The position numbers were made by a program, and so were the translations under genes. A stretch of DNA of 64,000 nucleotides from Tsukamurella sp. 1534 (lineage in GTDB: Bacteria > Actinomycetota > Actinomycetes > Mycobacteriales > Mycobacteriaceae): positions 655,292 through 719,291 of the forward strand of contig NZ_HE997627.1 of assembly GCF_000312385.1 (NCBI RefSeq), written 5' to 3'. The stretch's first letter is position 1. Every line of letters begins with the position of its first letter. Below are positions 1-8,878 of the stretch, in pieces. The notes below the pieces were generated by a model, which saw only the letters and a program-made list of their open reading frames with translations, had not been told where the DNA came from and ran no database searches.

Positions 1-147
1 CGGCTTGGCGGCGGGCTTCGCGGGCTGCTTGGCGCGGGGCCGCGCGGTGGTCTGTCGGCCGCGAGGGGTACTCGCCGCGCGGCCGCGGCCGCTCCCGGAA
101 CGGGAGTTCGCGGTCCCGCGCGCGCGGGTGGTCGTCTTCGATGCCAT
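1..147 (-). CDS. ftsK: DNA translocase FtsK, N-terminal fragment
   Basis: The first 49 codons of a gene that runs off the left edge are visible. The peptide starts MASKTTTRARG and is rich in Arg, Lys, Ala, Pro and Ser, like the basic N-terminus that precedes the membrane segments of mycobacterial FtsK. No FtsK domain lies inside the window. The call rests on the N-terminal composition and on position, because ftsK lies just beyond rnj-dapA in Mycobacteriales. FtsK pumps chromosomal DNA through the division septum. The start is supported by a TAGACT hexamer six bases upstream of the ATG. Confidence 0.6.
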   Translation of the reverse strand, partial: MASKTTTRARGTANSRSGSGRGRAASTPRGRQTTARPRAKQPAKPAAKP

Positions 148-153
148 GGGGGC

Positions 154-159
154 AGTCTA
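154..159 (-). promoter_or_regulatory. -10 element TAGACT, leaderless ftsK start
   Basis: TAGACT on the minus strand ends six bases before the ATG of the ftsK fragment. This is the TANNNT geometry of leaderless actinobacterial transcripts. Confidence 0.5.
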
Positions 160-221
160 TCGACATTAACCCCATTCGTATCAAGTGCCACACATGTAAC
201 AGCAGCACCAGCGGCGGGTCG

Positions 222-839
222 TCAGAGTGAGCGGCTCACCGAACCGAGCAGATCGATGTCCGCATCCTCGCCCTCGAAGGTGACCAGAGCCTCGTCACGG
301 CCGAAGGTCCACATCGCGATCTCCCCCATCGCGCCGATCACGGCGACCTCCGGACCTCGACCGACGCTCACCAGCGTGCCCGATTCGGTGGTCAGCGCGA
401 CCCGCAGGGGCGCGCCCCGCAGGGTCAGCCGGGCCATCCGGGACACGACGGGGGCGAGCCCACTCTCGACCGCGGGATCCAGCGCGCGCGGCTTCCAGCC
501 GGTCACCGCCCGCCGGATGTCCTCGCCGTGCACGAAGTACTCCCCCAGGTTCGCCTGATCGTCGACCAGCCGGAGCGGCGAGAAGCGCGGCGGTCCGCCC
601 GCGACCGCCCCGAGGAGGTCCTCGAACGAGCGGGCCGCGATCCCCGCCTGGACATGCTCGGTGTAGCCGGAGAACGGCCGGAGCAGGATGCCGGGCGCCG
701 CATCGGGCCGGCTCTCCCGGAGCACGAGATGGGCCAGCAGCTCGCGCACGGTCCAACGGCCGCAGAGCGTGGGCGCGTCGGGACCGGCAGCGCGCGCGGC
801 GTCGACGAGGGCGGCGCGTTCGATTCGAGCAGGCTTCAC
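222..839 (-). CDS. TIGR03085-type metal-binding protein (DinB/MDMPI fold)
   Basis: A 205-residue cytoplasmic protein with the layout of actinobacterial mycothiol-dependent maleylpyruvate isomerase-like proteins. An N-terminal helix carries the CGRWTVRELLAHLV segment, with a putative metal-ligand histidine near residue 37. A second conserved block, GEYFVHGEDIRRA, lies near residue 105, and a C-terminal domain follows. Family members are thought to bind a divalent metal and use mycothiol, but the substrate here is unknown. The GTG start is favoured because TAGGGT lies six bases upstream. It stands alone between ftsK and the secreted-paralogue array. Confidence 0.75.
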   Translation of the reverse strand: MKPARIERAALVDAARAAGPDAPTLCGRWTVRELLAHLVLRESRPDAAPGILLRPFSGYTEHVQAGIAARSFEDLLGAVAGGPPRFSPLRLVDDQANLGEYFVHGEDIRRAVTGWKPRALDPAVESGLAPVVSRMARLTLRGAPLRVALTTESGTLVSVGRGPEVAVIGAMGEIAMWTFGRDEALVTFEGEDADIDLLGSVSRSL

Positions 840-845
840 GCCGCC

Positions 846-851
846 ACCCTA
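846..851 (-). promoter_or_regulatory. -10 element TAGGGT, leaderless start at 839
   Basis: TAGGGT on the minus strand is followed by six bases and then the GTG at 839, predicting transcription from the start codon. Confidence 0.5.
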
Positions 852-944
852 GCCCTCGGCGCGCGGTCCCCGCCGGGGCGCGCGGCCCCGGTGGATCGCG
901 CGAGAACGCCGCCGAACTTGCTATCCGAAAATTCCATATTGTCG

Positions 945-950
945 TACACT
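945..950 (+). promoter_or_regulatory. -10 element TACACT, first secreted paralogue
   Basis: TACACT is followed by seven bases and the ATG at 958, and no Shine-Dalgarno sequence is present, so a leaderless mRNA is likely. It probably drives the first genes of the paralogue array. Confidence 0.5.
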
Positions 951-957
951 TCCCCGC

Positions 958-1566
958 ATGACTGCGAATTTCCCCACGAACCACTCGCGCGCGCGTCTGG
1001 TCGCGACCGGCGCGATCGCCGCCGCCGTCGCGGTGGTCGCCACCCTCGCGGCTCCCGCGGCGTCCGCGGCCCCCGTCGGCACCGACCTGGTGCTCGGACC
1101 GTCGCAGTTCCCGGCGGGATCGACCGATTACCGGGTGAGCCCGAACGCGCGCCTCGGGAAGATCAGTGTCACGCCCGACGCGCCGGCCCCGTGCCGCGGC
1201 GCCGCCGATCGCCTCAACGCGAGTCTCTCGTCGGCGAAGGCCGCGGAGGCGTTCGCCCGCAACGGCTACTCGGCGATGCTCTCGACGGTGATCTCGCCGC
1301 CCGTGACCAATCAGTGGCGCGCGGTCGCGTCCTCGTGCGCGTCGGAGGGCGAGCGCGTGGCGCCCGCACCGGATCTCGCGCGGTACGCGCCCGTCGTCCT
1401 CGCCACCCGGGAGAACGGCCGCACGACCTCGATCGAGGGTTTCGCCGACGTCAACGGCTACACGGTCGACGTGTACGTCGAGGGCGCGAGCGAGACCCCG
1501 GTGAACGCCGAGCGGTTCTGGCAGGTGTTCCGGAGCCAGATCCGCAAGGTCCAGACGGGCAACTGA
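958..1566 (+). CDS. secreted protein of unknown function, paralogue 1 of 5
   Basis: A 202-residue exported protein. A basic N-terminus and a hydrophobic, Ala/Val-rich stretch end near ASAAPVG, a good signal peptidase site. The mature part shares a pattern with four downstream genes: QFPAGSTDY near the N-terminus, two cysteines (APCRG and SSCAS) that could form a disulfide, a GFADVNGYTVDVYV strand and a terminal FWQVFRSQIRKV. I do not recognise the family. Its two-cysteine extracellular shape loosely recalls mycobacterial PknH-like sensor domains, but this is weak. It is the most divergent copy and is preceded by a leaderless-type promoter. Confidence 0.8.
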   Translation: MTANFPTNHSRARLVATGAIAAAVAVVATLAAPAASAAPVGTDLVLGPSQFPAGSTDYRVSPNARLGKISVTPDAPAPCRGAADRLNASLSSAKAAEAFARNGYSAMLSTVISPPVTNQWRAVASSCASEGERVAPAPDLARYAPVVLATRENGRTTSIEGFADVNGYTVDVYVEGASETPVNAERFWQVFRSQIRKVQTGN

Positions 1567-1606
1567 CCCGCGATCCGGCATCCGCGCCGCCGCAGAAGGA
1601 GTTTCG

Positions 1607-2194
1607 ATGTTCAGGCGTCACATCCTCGGTTCGACGGTGGCGGTGGTCGCCGCCGCGCTCCTGCCCGCGGTCGCGCAGGCGGCGCCGGTGAATCCGTCGC
1701 AGGCAGTACTCGCCGCGCACGAGTTCCCTTTCGGCAGCACCGGATACAAGGTCGAGCGCGAGGTCCTGAAACCCGACGACGTCGCGCCCGACGCTCCGGC
1801 CGATGCGACCTCACCGTGCGCGGTGGAGTTGGGGCGCACTTTCGAGAAGCTCGCCGGCGTGACGGTCGTCGAAGCGGAGGTGACGCGGGCGGGCACCGAG
1901 CTCGAAGCCGCCGTCATGAGCCGGCGGGTCACCGACTATTTCACCGCGACGTTCCGCGCCTGCAATGCGCAAATGCCGCCTCGCGAGCGCGCGTCAGTCC
2001 TGCCCGTACCCGCGGATCTCGCGGGTCGCGGCGCCTTCGTGTTCCGTGACGGTGACGAGTACATCGGCTGGACCGACGTCCGTGACGTGACGGTCACCGT
2101 CTACGCCGAGGCGAAGGACAAGCTTCCGGTCGACGCCGAGGCCTTCTGGCAGACCTTCCGCGCGCAGGTCGCCAAGGTGGAGCGGCAGCCGTGA
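1607..2194 (+). CDS. secreted protein of unknown function, paralogue 2 of 5
   Basis: A 195-residue protein with a signal peptide ending AQAAPVNP. It carries the shared EFPFGSTGYKV motif, two cysteines (SPCAV and RACNA), a GWTDVRDVTVTVY strand and the terminal FWQTFRAQVAKV. The ATG is set by a strong AGAAGGAG ribosome site at 1594-1601. The gene follows paralogue 1 by 40 bases, and its TGA overlaps the GTG of paralogue 3, so the middle copies are translationally coupled. It is most similar to paralogue 5 (both read AAHEFP and GSTGYKVE). The function is unknown. Confidence 0.8.
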   Translation: MFRRHILGSTVAVVAAALLPAVAQAAPVNPSQAVLAAHEFPFGSTGYKVEREVLKPDDVAPDAPADATSPCAVELGRTFEKLAGVTVVEAEVTRAGTELEAAVMSRRVTDYFTATFRACNAQMPPRERASVLPVPADLAGRGAFVFRDGDEYIGWTDVRDVTVTVYAEAKDKLPVDAEAFWQTFRAQVAKVERQP

Positions 2195-2766
2195 TCGCCC
2201 GGCGGTTCGCGCTCGCGGTGACCCTCGCCGCGGCCGCGATGACGGTGCCCGCGCTCGCCCAGGCTGCACCGGTGAAGCCCGCGCGGGCGCTTCTCGATCA
2301 GTTCGAGTTCCCGCCGGGGAGCATCGGTCACGTCGCCGGGAACGCCTCCCCGCGCGTCGGCGACGGGGAGTCGAACGCACCGCGATGCGCCGCGCTCTCC
2401 CGCGACCTCGATCGCAGGCTGTCCTCCGTCACCTCGGCGGAGGCCCGCGCCGGCATCGGTGGGACCGCCCTGCTGGTCTACATCCTCGATCGCCCGCTCT
2501 CGGGCCCGATCGCGGGCACCGTCCTCACCTGCGGCGCGCAATACCTGGGGCCGAAGCCCGTCGCGGACACCGCGATCCCGTCCGACCTCCGTGGCCGCAA
2601 CCCCGCGGTCGTGCGGACCGGGACCACCGATCTCCAGGCCTGGGTGGACGTCCGCGGCGTCACCGTGTCGGTGAACGTCATAAGCACCGACCGCACCCCC
2701 GTCGACCGGAACCTCGTCTGGCGGCTCCTCCGCGACCAGATCGCCAAGGTGGAGAAGCAACCGTGA
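2191..2766 (+). CDS. secreted protein of unknown function, paralogue 3 of 5
   Basis: A 191-residue protein with a signal peptide ending AQAAPVKP. It shows EFPPGSIGH, which departs from the GSTGY of the other copies, cysteines in PRCAA and LTCGA, AWVDVRGVTVSV and a C-terminal LLRDQIAKVEKQP. The GTG start overlaps the TGA of paralogue 2 by four bases, and its own stop overlaps the next start in the same way. No enzyme motif is visible, so a structural, binding or sensing role outside the membrane is only an inference. Confidence 0.8.
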   Translation: MIARRFALAVTLAAAAMTVPALAQAAPVKPARALLDQFEFPPGSIGHVAGNASPRVGDGESNAPRCAALSRDLDRRLSSVTSAEARAGIGGTALLVYILDRPLSGPIAGTVLTCGAQYLGPKPVADTAIPSDLRGRNPAVVRTGTTDLQAWVDVRGVTVSVNVISTDRTPVDRNLVWRLLRDQIAKVEKQP

Positions 2767-3335
2767 CGCGCACCGCACGGTGCGGCGTCACGCTCGCCGC
2801 GTTCGTCGCGCTGGTCGCTCCCGCAGCCGCACACGCGGCGCCAGTTGATCCGGCTCGCGCAGTCCTGAGCGCGAGCGAGTTCCCCGCGGGCAGCACGGGT
2901 TATCGGGTGATCAATCGGGTGGAATCGAGCCCGGCGAGCTCGTCCGGGCTGGCGGACGACGCCTGCGCCACTGCCACTCAGCAGCTGATCGCGGCCTCCA
3001 ACGGCACCCGGGCCAGCGAGGCGATCGCCCACCGCGGACGTACCTACGCATCCGTCGAGGTCAGCAACCGCGCGACGACCGGTCTCGTGCGGAATCTGGT
3101 CGCCGAGTGCGGGGACGCCCTCGGAGACGTCCCGGCTCCGCTCGCCGTTCCCGCCGACCTCGCGCCCTACCGGACTTTCGTGGGAACGATGCCCGGCGGC
3201 AAGGAGATTCAAGGCTGGGCGGACGTGCGCGGCACGACGGTGAGCGTCGTAGTCGACGCCCCGTCGGCCGCAGACTACGACACTTTCTGGTACCTGTTCC
3301 GCGCCCAGATCGCGAAGGTCGCAGCCGCGCAGTAG
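2763..3335 (+). CDS. secreted protein of unknown function, paralogue 4 of 5
   Basis: About 190 residues from a GTG that overlaps the TGA of paralogue 3. The frame stays open upstream, but the signal peptide (TRTARCGVTLAAFVALVAP, then HAAPVDP) begins right at this GTG, which decides the start. It has EFPAGSTGYRV, cysteines in DDACAT and AECGD, GWADVRGTTVSVV and FWYLFRAQIAKV. It carries the same fold signature as its neighbours, with a shorter linker before the C-terminal helix. The function is unknown. Confidence 0.78.
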   Translation: MTRTARCGVTLAAFVALVAPAAAHAAPVDPARAVLSASEFPAGSTGYRVINRVESSPASSSGLADDACATATQQLIAASNGTRASEAIAHRGRTYASVEVSNRATTGLVRNLVAECGDALGDVPAPLAVPADLAPYRTFVGTMPGGKEIQGWADVRGTTVSVVVDAPSAADYDTFWYLFRAQIAKVAAAQ

Positions 3336-3456
3336 GCGGGCCGTCGAACCGGTCGAACGCACCGTTACCGTGCGATACGATCCGTCCCGTCCGGACATCG
3401 CAGGGCACTGCCCGCTGAGCTGAGGCGTGCCCACGGGCCGCCGCGAAGGAGTACGC

Positions 3457-4047
3457 ATGCAGATCCGTCGACTCGTCGCAGGGACCACGGTGGCGCTGGC
3501 CACCGCGGCGGGCGTCCCGGCGGTCGCCGCCGCGGCGCCGGTCTCGCCGAGCGGGGCGGTGCTCGCCGCGCACGAATTCCCGTCCGGTAGCACGGGTTAC
3601 AAGGTCGAGAAGGAGAAGCTCTCCGAACTGGCGGGCGTGCCCGAGAAGGGTGAGGGCGGCTCGCCCTGCGCCACCAAGGCGGACGCCCTCGCGAAGGCTC
3701 TCGACGGGGCCGAGGTGGTGGAGGCCGAGGCCAAGCGCGGTTCGGTCGAGTTCGAGGCCTCGGTCATCGGCGGCCGCCTCACCACCGCCAACCGCGACGC
3801 GGTCACCGCGTGCCGGTCGAGCCTGCCGGCGGAGAAGCGCACCGTCGCCCGGGAGGCGCCGGCCGACCTCACCCACCTGCGCCCGTTCATCTTCGCGGTG
3901 GGCGACTCCGAGCTGCAGGGCTGGGCGGACGTGCGCGGGGTGACCGTGCTCGTCAGCGCCGAGGGCGAGAAGGGCGCCGCCGTCGATTCCGAGGGCTTCT
4001 GGCAGACCCTGCGGGCCCAGATCGCGAAGGTGGAGCGGCAGCCGTAA
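3457..4047 (+). CDS. secreted protein of unknown function, paralogue 5 of 5
   Basis: 196 residues from the ATG at 3457, which has a GAAGGAG ribosome site at 3445-3451. An in-frame GTG 30 bases upstream lacks this support. The signal peptide ends AAAAPVSP. It has EFPSGSTGYKV, cysteines in SPCAT and TACRS, GWADVRGVTVLVS and the terminal FWQTLRAQIAKVERQP, nearly the same ending as paralogue 2. A 121-base gap separates it from paralogue 4 and contains a possible -10, TACGAT at 3376-3381, so it may have its own promoter. It converges on rnj with three bases between stops. Confidence 0.8.
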   Translation: MQIRRLVAGTTVALATAAGVPAVAAAAPVSPSGAVLAAHEFPSGSTGYKVEKEKLSELAGVPEKGEGGSPCATKADALAKALDGAEVVEAEAKRGSVEFEASVIGGRLTTANRDAVTACRSSLPAEKRTVAREAPADLTHLRPFIFAVGDSELQGWADVRGVTVLVSAEGEKGAAVDSEGFWQTLRAQIAKVERQP

Positions 4048-4050
4048 CCG

Positions 4051-6015
4051 CTACTCCCCCACCACGATCACGGTGGGCACGATCATCGGGCGGCGGCGGT
4101 AGGCGCCGGATACCCAGCGCCCCACCGCTCGCCGGATGCCCTGCGCGATCCGGTGGGCGTCCTTGACGCCCTCCGCCGACATCTGCGCGAGGGTGTCCTC
4201 GACCAGCTGCTCGGCCTCCTTGAGGGCGGTCGGATCGTCGGAGAAGCCGCGGCCGGACACCTCGGGGGTGCTGACGGCGTTGCCCTCCTCGTCGATCGCG
4301 ACGCTGATGGAGATGAAGCCGCCCTCGCCGAGCACGAGGCGGTCGGACAGCGTGGACTCGCCGACGTCGCCCACCGAGTTGCCGTCGACGTACACGTGCC
4401 CCACGGGCACCTGCCCGACGATCTTCGCGACACCGTCGACGAGGTCGACGACCACGCCGTCCTCGGCGAGCATGATCCGCTCCTTGGGCACGCCGGTGGC
4501 CTCGGCGAGCGCGGCGTTGGCGCGCAGGTGCCGCCACTCGCCGTGCACGGGCATGGCGTTGCGCGGGCGCACCGCGTTGTACAGGTACAACAGCTCGCCG
4601 GCACTGGCGTGACCGGACACGTGCACCTTCGCGCTCTGCTGGGTGATCACCGTGGCGCCGAGCTTGGCGAGCCCGTTGACCACGGCGAACACGGAGTTCT
4701 CGTTGCCCGGGATGAGCGAGCTGGCCAGTACCACGAGGTCGTCGGGCGAGATCGTGATGTTGCGGTGTTCCCCGCGCGCCATCCGGGAGAGGGCGGCCAG
4801 GGGCTCGCCCTGCGAACCGGTGGAGATGAGCACGACGCGGTTGTCCGGGAGCGAGGCCGCGGTGTCGAGGTCCACCTCGACACCGTCGGGCAGATTCATG
4901 TACCCGAGCTCCTGGGCGAGGGCCATGTTCCGCACCATCGACCGCCCGACGAACGTGATCCGCCGGTTGTTCTTGACCGCGACCTCGGCGATCTGCTGGA
5001 TGCGGTGCACGTGCGAGGCGAACGACGCCACGATGACGCGGCCCTTGGCGCGGCCGATCACGTTGTCGAGGACGGGGCCGATCTCCCGCTCCGGGGTCAC
5101 GAATCCGGGGACCTCGGCATTGGTGGAATCCACCAGGAACAGGTCCACGCCCGCGTCGCCGAGCCGGGAGAACCCGGCGAGGTCGGTGAGCCGACCGTCG
5201 AGGGGCAGCTGGTCGAGCTTGATGTCGCCGGTGTGCAGCGCCACCTGGCCGCCCGCGTGGATCGCCACGGCGATCGCGTCCGGGATCGAGTGGTTCACCG
5301 CGAAGTACTCGCACTCGAACGGCCCGTGGCTGGTGGACTCGCCCTCGCGGACCTCGATCAGCTTGGGGCGCAAGCGATGCTCGTCGCACTTGGCCTTGAT
5401 CAGGGCGAGCGTGAACTTGGCGCCCACGACGGGGATGTCGGGCCGCAGGCGCAGCAGGAACGGTACGGCGCCGATGTGGTCCTCGTGGCCGTGGGTGAGG
5501 ATGATCGCCTCGACGTCCTTGATGCGGTCCTCGATGTACCGGAAATCCGGGAGGATCAGGTCCACGCCGGGCTGCTGGTCCTCGGGGAACAGCACGCCGC
5601 AGTCCACGATGAGCAGCTTGCCGTCGTACTCGAAGACGGTCATGTTGCGACCGATCTCCTTGATGCCGCCGAGCGCCACCACGCGCATGCCGCCCTTGCG
5701 GAGCTTGGGCGGGGGCCCGAGGCGATCCACCACGGCCGACGGTGCCTTCTGCCGGTCGCCGCCGCGCCGTCCGCCGCCTCCGCCGCGCTTCCGGTCGCCC
5801 TTGGGGGCGGCCTTCTGCTGGGCCTGGTTCGACGGTGCCTTCTCTGTCGTGGGCTGCGACGCCGCGGGCTGCGAGGCCGGCGCGGACGCGCTCCCGTCGT
5901 CGGCGACGACCCGGGCCGCCGAGGTCGAGATCACCGGCTTGGGCTCGGCGGGCGGTCCCGCCTGCCGGGTGGCCTTCCGGCCCCGTCGGGCACCGCCTGC
6001 TGCGCCGTCGGTCAT
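4051..6015 (-). CDS. rnj: ribonuclease J
   Basis: A 654-residue metallo-beta-lactamase/beta-CASP RNase that processes and degrades RNA with endo- and 5'-exonuclease activity. The zinc-binding HGHEDH lies at residues 175-180, after the GGIKEIGRNM segment typical of RNase J, and the beta-CASP part carries VKNNRRITFVGRSM and STGSQGEP. Bacterial RNase J is usually near 555 residues. Here about 105 extra N-terminal residues are disordered and rich in Ala, Pro, Gln, Lys and Arg, with a Gly-Arg patch likely to touch RNA. The gene lies two bases after dapA on the same strand, as in mycobacteria. Confidence 0.95.
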   Translation of the reverse strand: MTDGAAGGARRGRKATRQAGPPAEPKPVISTSAARVVADDGSASAPASQPAASQPTTEKAPSNQAQQKAAPKGDRKRGGGGGRRGGDRQKAPSAVVDRLGPPPKLRKGGMRVVALGGIKEIGRNMTVFEYDGKLLIVDCGVLFPEDQQPGVDLILPDFRYIEDRIKDVEAIILTHGHEDHIGAVPFLLRLRPDIPVVGAKFTLALIKAKCDEHRLRPKLIEVREGESTSHGPFECEYFAVNHSIPDAIAVAIHAGGQVALHTGDIKLDQLPLDGRLTDLAGFSRLGDAGVDLFLVDSTNAEVPGFVTPEREIGPVLDNVIGRAKGRVIVASFASHVHRIQQIAEVAVKNNRRITFVGRSMVRNMALAQELGYMNLPDGVEVDLDTAASLPDNRVVLISTGSQGEPLAALSRMARGEHRNITISPDDLVVLASSLIPGNENSVFAVVNGLAKLGATVITQQSAKVHVSGHASAGELLYLYNAVRPRNAMPVHGEWRHLRANAALAEATGVPKERIMLAEDGVVVDLVDGVAKIVGQVPVGHVYVDGNSVGDVGESTLSDRLVLGEGGFISISVAIDEEGNAVSTPEVSGRGFSDDPTALKEAEQLVEDTLAQMSAEGVKDAHRIAQGIRRAVGRWVSGAYRRRPMIVPTVIVVGE

Positions 6016-6017
6016 GT

Positions 6018-6947
<930 letters not shown>

Positions 6948-6978
6948 CTATCGGCCACGGGGTTGTCGATGTTTTCGC

Positions 6979-7452
6979 TTACGGCTTTCGCCGGTAGACG
7001 AGGTGGCGGAACCGCACGCCGGACATGGACTCCTTCCAGTCGCCTTCCTCGGCGAGGGTGAAGGTGTCCGGGATCGACGGTGCCAGGGTATCGCCCTCGA
7101 TGTCGGCGTCCAGCTCGGTGACCGCCAGGACATCGGCGGAAGGCAGTGTGGCGGCGTAGATCTCGCCCCCGCCCATGACCCACACCTCATCCCCTTCGGG
7201 CAGCGTCAGATCGTGCTGGACGACCGCTCCCTCGGCGGTCCACGTGCGGTCCCGAGTGACCACGATGTTGGTGCGGCGCGGCAGCGGCCGGTACCGCGGT
7301 AGGAGCGAATCCCACGTCTTGCGGCCCATGAGAACGGTGTGGCCCGACGTGGTGTCGCGGAAGAACGCGAGGTCCTCCGGGAGGTGCCACGGCAGCTTCC
7401 CGTCGACGCCGATCACTCCCCCGCGCGCCTGCGCCCAGATGAGCCCGATCAT
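6979..7452 (-). CDS. dfrA: dihydrofolate reductase
   Basis: 157 residues from an ATG that overlaps the thyA stop as TGATG. It reduces dihydrofolate with NADPH, regenerating the cofactor oxidised by ThyA. Family features are all present: IGLIWAQARGGVIGVDGKLPWHLPEDLAFF with the substrate-binding acid, MGRKTWDSLL with the cofactor-binding region, and VMGGGEIYAATLP with the conserved glycines. The frame is open far upstream, but that part is antisense to thyA coding. Coupling with thyA ensures balanced folate recycling. Confidence 0.96.
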   Translation of the reverse strand: MIGLIWAQARGGVIGVDGKLPWHLPEDLAFFRDTTSGHTVLMGRKTWDSLLPRYRPLPRRTNIVVTRDRTWTAEGAVVQHDLTLPEGDEVWVMGGGEIYAATLPSADVLAVTELDADIEGDTLAPSIPDTFTLAEEGDWKESMSGVRFRHLVYRRKP

Positions 7453-8249
7453 CAGACGGCCACCGGTGCCTTGATCGCAGGGTGGTGCCGGTAGTCGTGC
7501 ACCACGATGTCCTCGTACGCGTAGTCGAAGATGCTGGGACGTTCCGCGAGTTCGAGCCGCGGGTACGGATACGGCTCGCGGGTCAGCTGTTCCGTGACCT
7601 GGTCGACGTGGTTGTCGTAGATGTGGCAGTCGCCCCCCGTCCACACGAAGTCGCCGGGTTCGAGCCCCACCTGGGCCGCGACCATGTGGGTGAGCAGTGC
7701 GTAGCTCGCGATGTTGAACGGCACGCCGAGGAAGAGATCGGCGCTGCGCTGGTACAGCTGACAACTGAGCCGGCCGTCCGCCGCGTAGAACTGGAAGAAC
7801 GCGTGGCACGGCGGCAGCGCCATGTTCTCGATCTCCGCGACGTTCCACGCGGAGACGATGTTGCGCCGGCTGGACGGGTTGGTGCGCAACGTCTCGATCG
7901 CCTTGCTGATCTGGTCGATGTGCTCGCCGTTCGGGGTGGGCCAGCTGCGCCACTGCACGCCGTAGACGGGGCCCAGGTCACCGTCGTCACCGGCCCACTC
8001 GTCCCAGATGGTGACGCCCTTGTCCTGCAGCCACCGCACGTTGGAGTCGCCGCGCAGGAACCACAGCAGCTCGTACGCGATCGACTTCATGTGCACGCGC
8101 TTGGTGGTGATCAGCGGGAAGCCCTGCGACAGGTCGTACCGCAGCTGGCGCCCGAACACGCTGCGCGTTCCGGTACCCGTGCGATCAGGGCGGTGCGTGC
8201 CGTTCTCCAGCACGTCGCGGAGCAGGTCTTCGTACGGTGTCGCGATCAC
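7452..8249 (-). CDS. thyA: thymidylate synthase ThyA
   Basis: A 265-residue folate-dependent thymidylate synthase that methylates dUMP with methylene-tetrahydrofolate. The nucleophile is C148 in [11 protein letters not shown]. The folate and nucleotide regions ([40 protein letters not shown]) are intact, and the length equals that of the E. coli enzyme. The GTG start has TAGACT six bases upstream, and this hexamer overlaps the stop codon of the upstream DinB gene, so thyA-dfrA can be transcribed separately as a leaderless message. Confidence 0.97.
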   Translation of the reverse strand: MIATPYEDLLRDVLENGTHRPDRTGTGTRSVFGRQLRYDLSQGFPLITTKRVHMKSIAYELLWFLRGDSNVRWLQDKGVTIWDEWAGDDGDLGPVYGVQWRSWPTPNGEHIDQISKAIETLRTNPSSRRNIVSAWNVAEIENMALPPCHAFFQFYAADGRLSCQLYQRSADLFLGVPFNIASYALLTHMVAAQVGLEPGDFVWTGGDCHIYDNHVDQVTEQLTREPYPYPRLELAERPSIFDYAYEDIVVHDYRHHPAIKAPVAV

Positions 8250-8255
8250 GCCCTC

Positions 8256-8261
8256 AGTCTA
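8256..8261 (-). promoter_or_regulatory. -10 element TAGACT, leaderless thyA start
   Basis: TAGACT on the minus strand is six bases before the thyA GTG. Its TAG is also the stop codon of the DinB-family gene. Confidence 0.5.
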
Positions 8262-8807
8262 GGCGCGGGCACCGACGGTTTCGGGACCGCCGCTGCGCGC
8301 CGCGCGCAGCAGCCGCAGCTGCCCCATCTCGGCGACGTTCTTCATCAGCTCGCCGTTGACCCACGCGAGCTGGTGCGTCACCGTCAGGCCCGCGTCCGCC
8401 GGCCAGGGGAAGGCCGACGGTGCGTCCAGGCCCGCGTCGTCCAGACCGGCGAGCACCGACACCCATTCGTCTCGGTGCGTCCGCAGCCAGTCGACGGCAC
8501 CGTCGGGCCCGGGCCAACGCACCTCGTCGCGCCCGCGCGGTGTCGTGCCGGTCAGGTGGTCGGCGGTGACGCCCCACCACCAGCCCAGGTGCCAGGACAC
8601 CCACGCGATGGTGGGCACGGGGATCGGATCGGGTTCCGTCTCAGCGAAATCCGGCTCCCATCCGCCGGCGGTGCGGTGCAGTGTCCAACACAGCGGGGCC
8701 GGCTGCCACAGGAAGTCCTCGGGCTGCAGCGCGGCGAGGTGCACCTCCGCGAGCGACCAGGTGAACTCGAACTGCCAGCGGATCAGGTCGAGGCGCGATT
8801 CGGACAC
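8259..8807 (-). CDS. DinB-family protein
   Basis: A 182-residue, Trp-rich protein with the four-helix DinB/YfiT layout: LIRWQFEFTWSLAEVHL, WTLHRTAGGWEPDF, WVSWHLGWWWGV and a late ELMKNVAEMGQLRLL helix. The histidines in the second and third helices are the usual metal ligands. The third ligand position is not clear, so metal binding is inferred. Members of this superfamily act on low-molecular-weight thiols or are uncharacterised. A GTG start with TAGGCT six bases upstream indicates its own leaderless promoter. Confidence 0.72.
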   Translation of the reverse strand: MSESRLDLIRWQFEFTWSLAEVHLAALQPEDFLWQPAPLCWTLHRTAGGWEPDFAETEPDPIPVPTIAWVSWHLGWWWGVTADHLTGTTPRGRDEVRWPGPDGAVDWLRTHRDEWVSVLAGLDDAGLDAPSAFPWPADAGLTVTHQLAWVNGELMKNVAEMGQLRLLRAARSGGPETVGARA

Positions 8808-8813
8808 GCCCGC

Positions 8814-8819
8814 AGCCTA
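8814..8819 (-). promoter_or_regulatory. -10 element TAGGCT, leaderless DinB-family gene
   Basis: TAGGCT on the minus strand ends six bases before the GTG at 8807. Confidence 0.5.
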
Positions 8820-8878
8820 GGGCCTGCACCGTCCCGCCGTGCGGAGGACTTTCGTACAAGACGGGAACGGCGGCGGCG

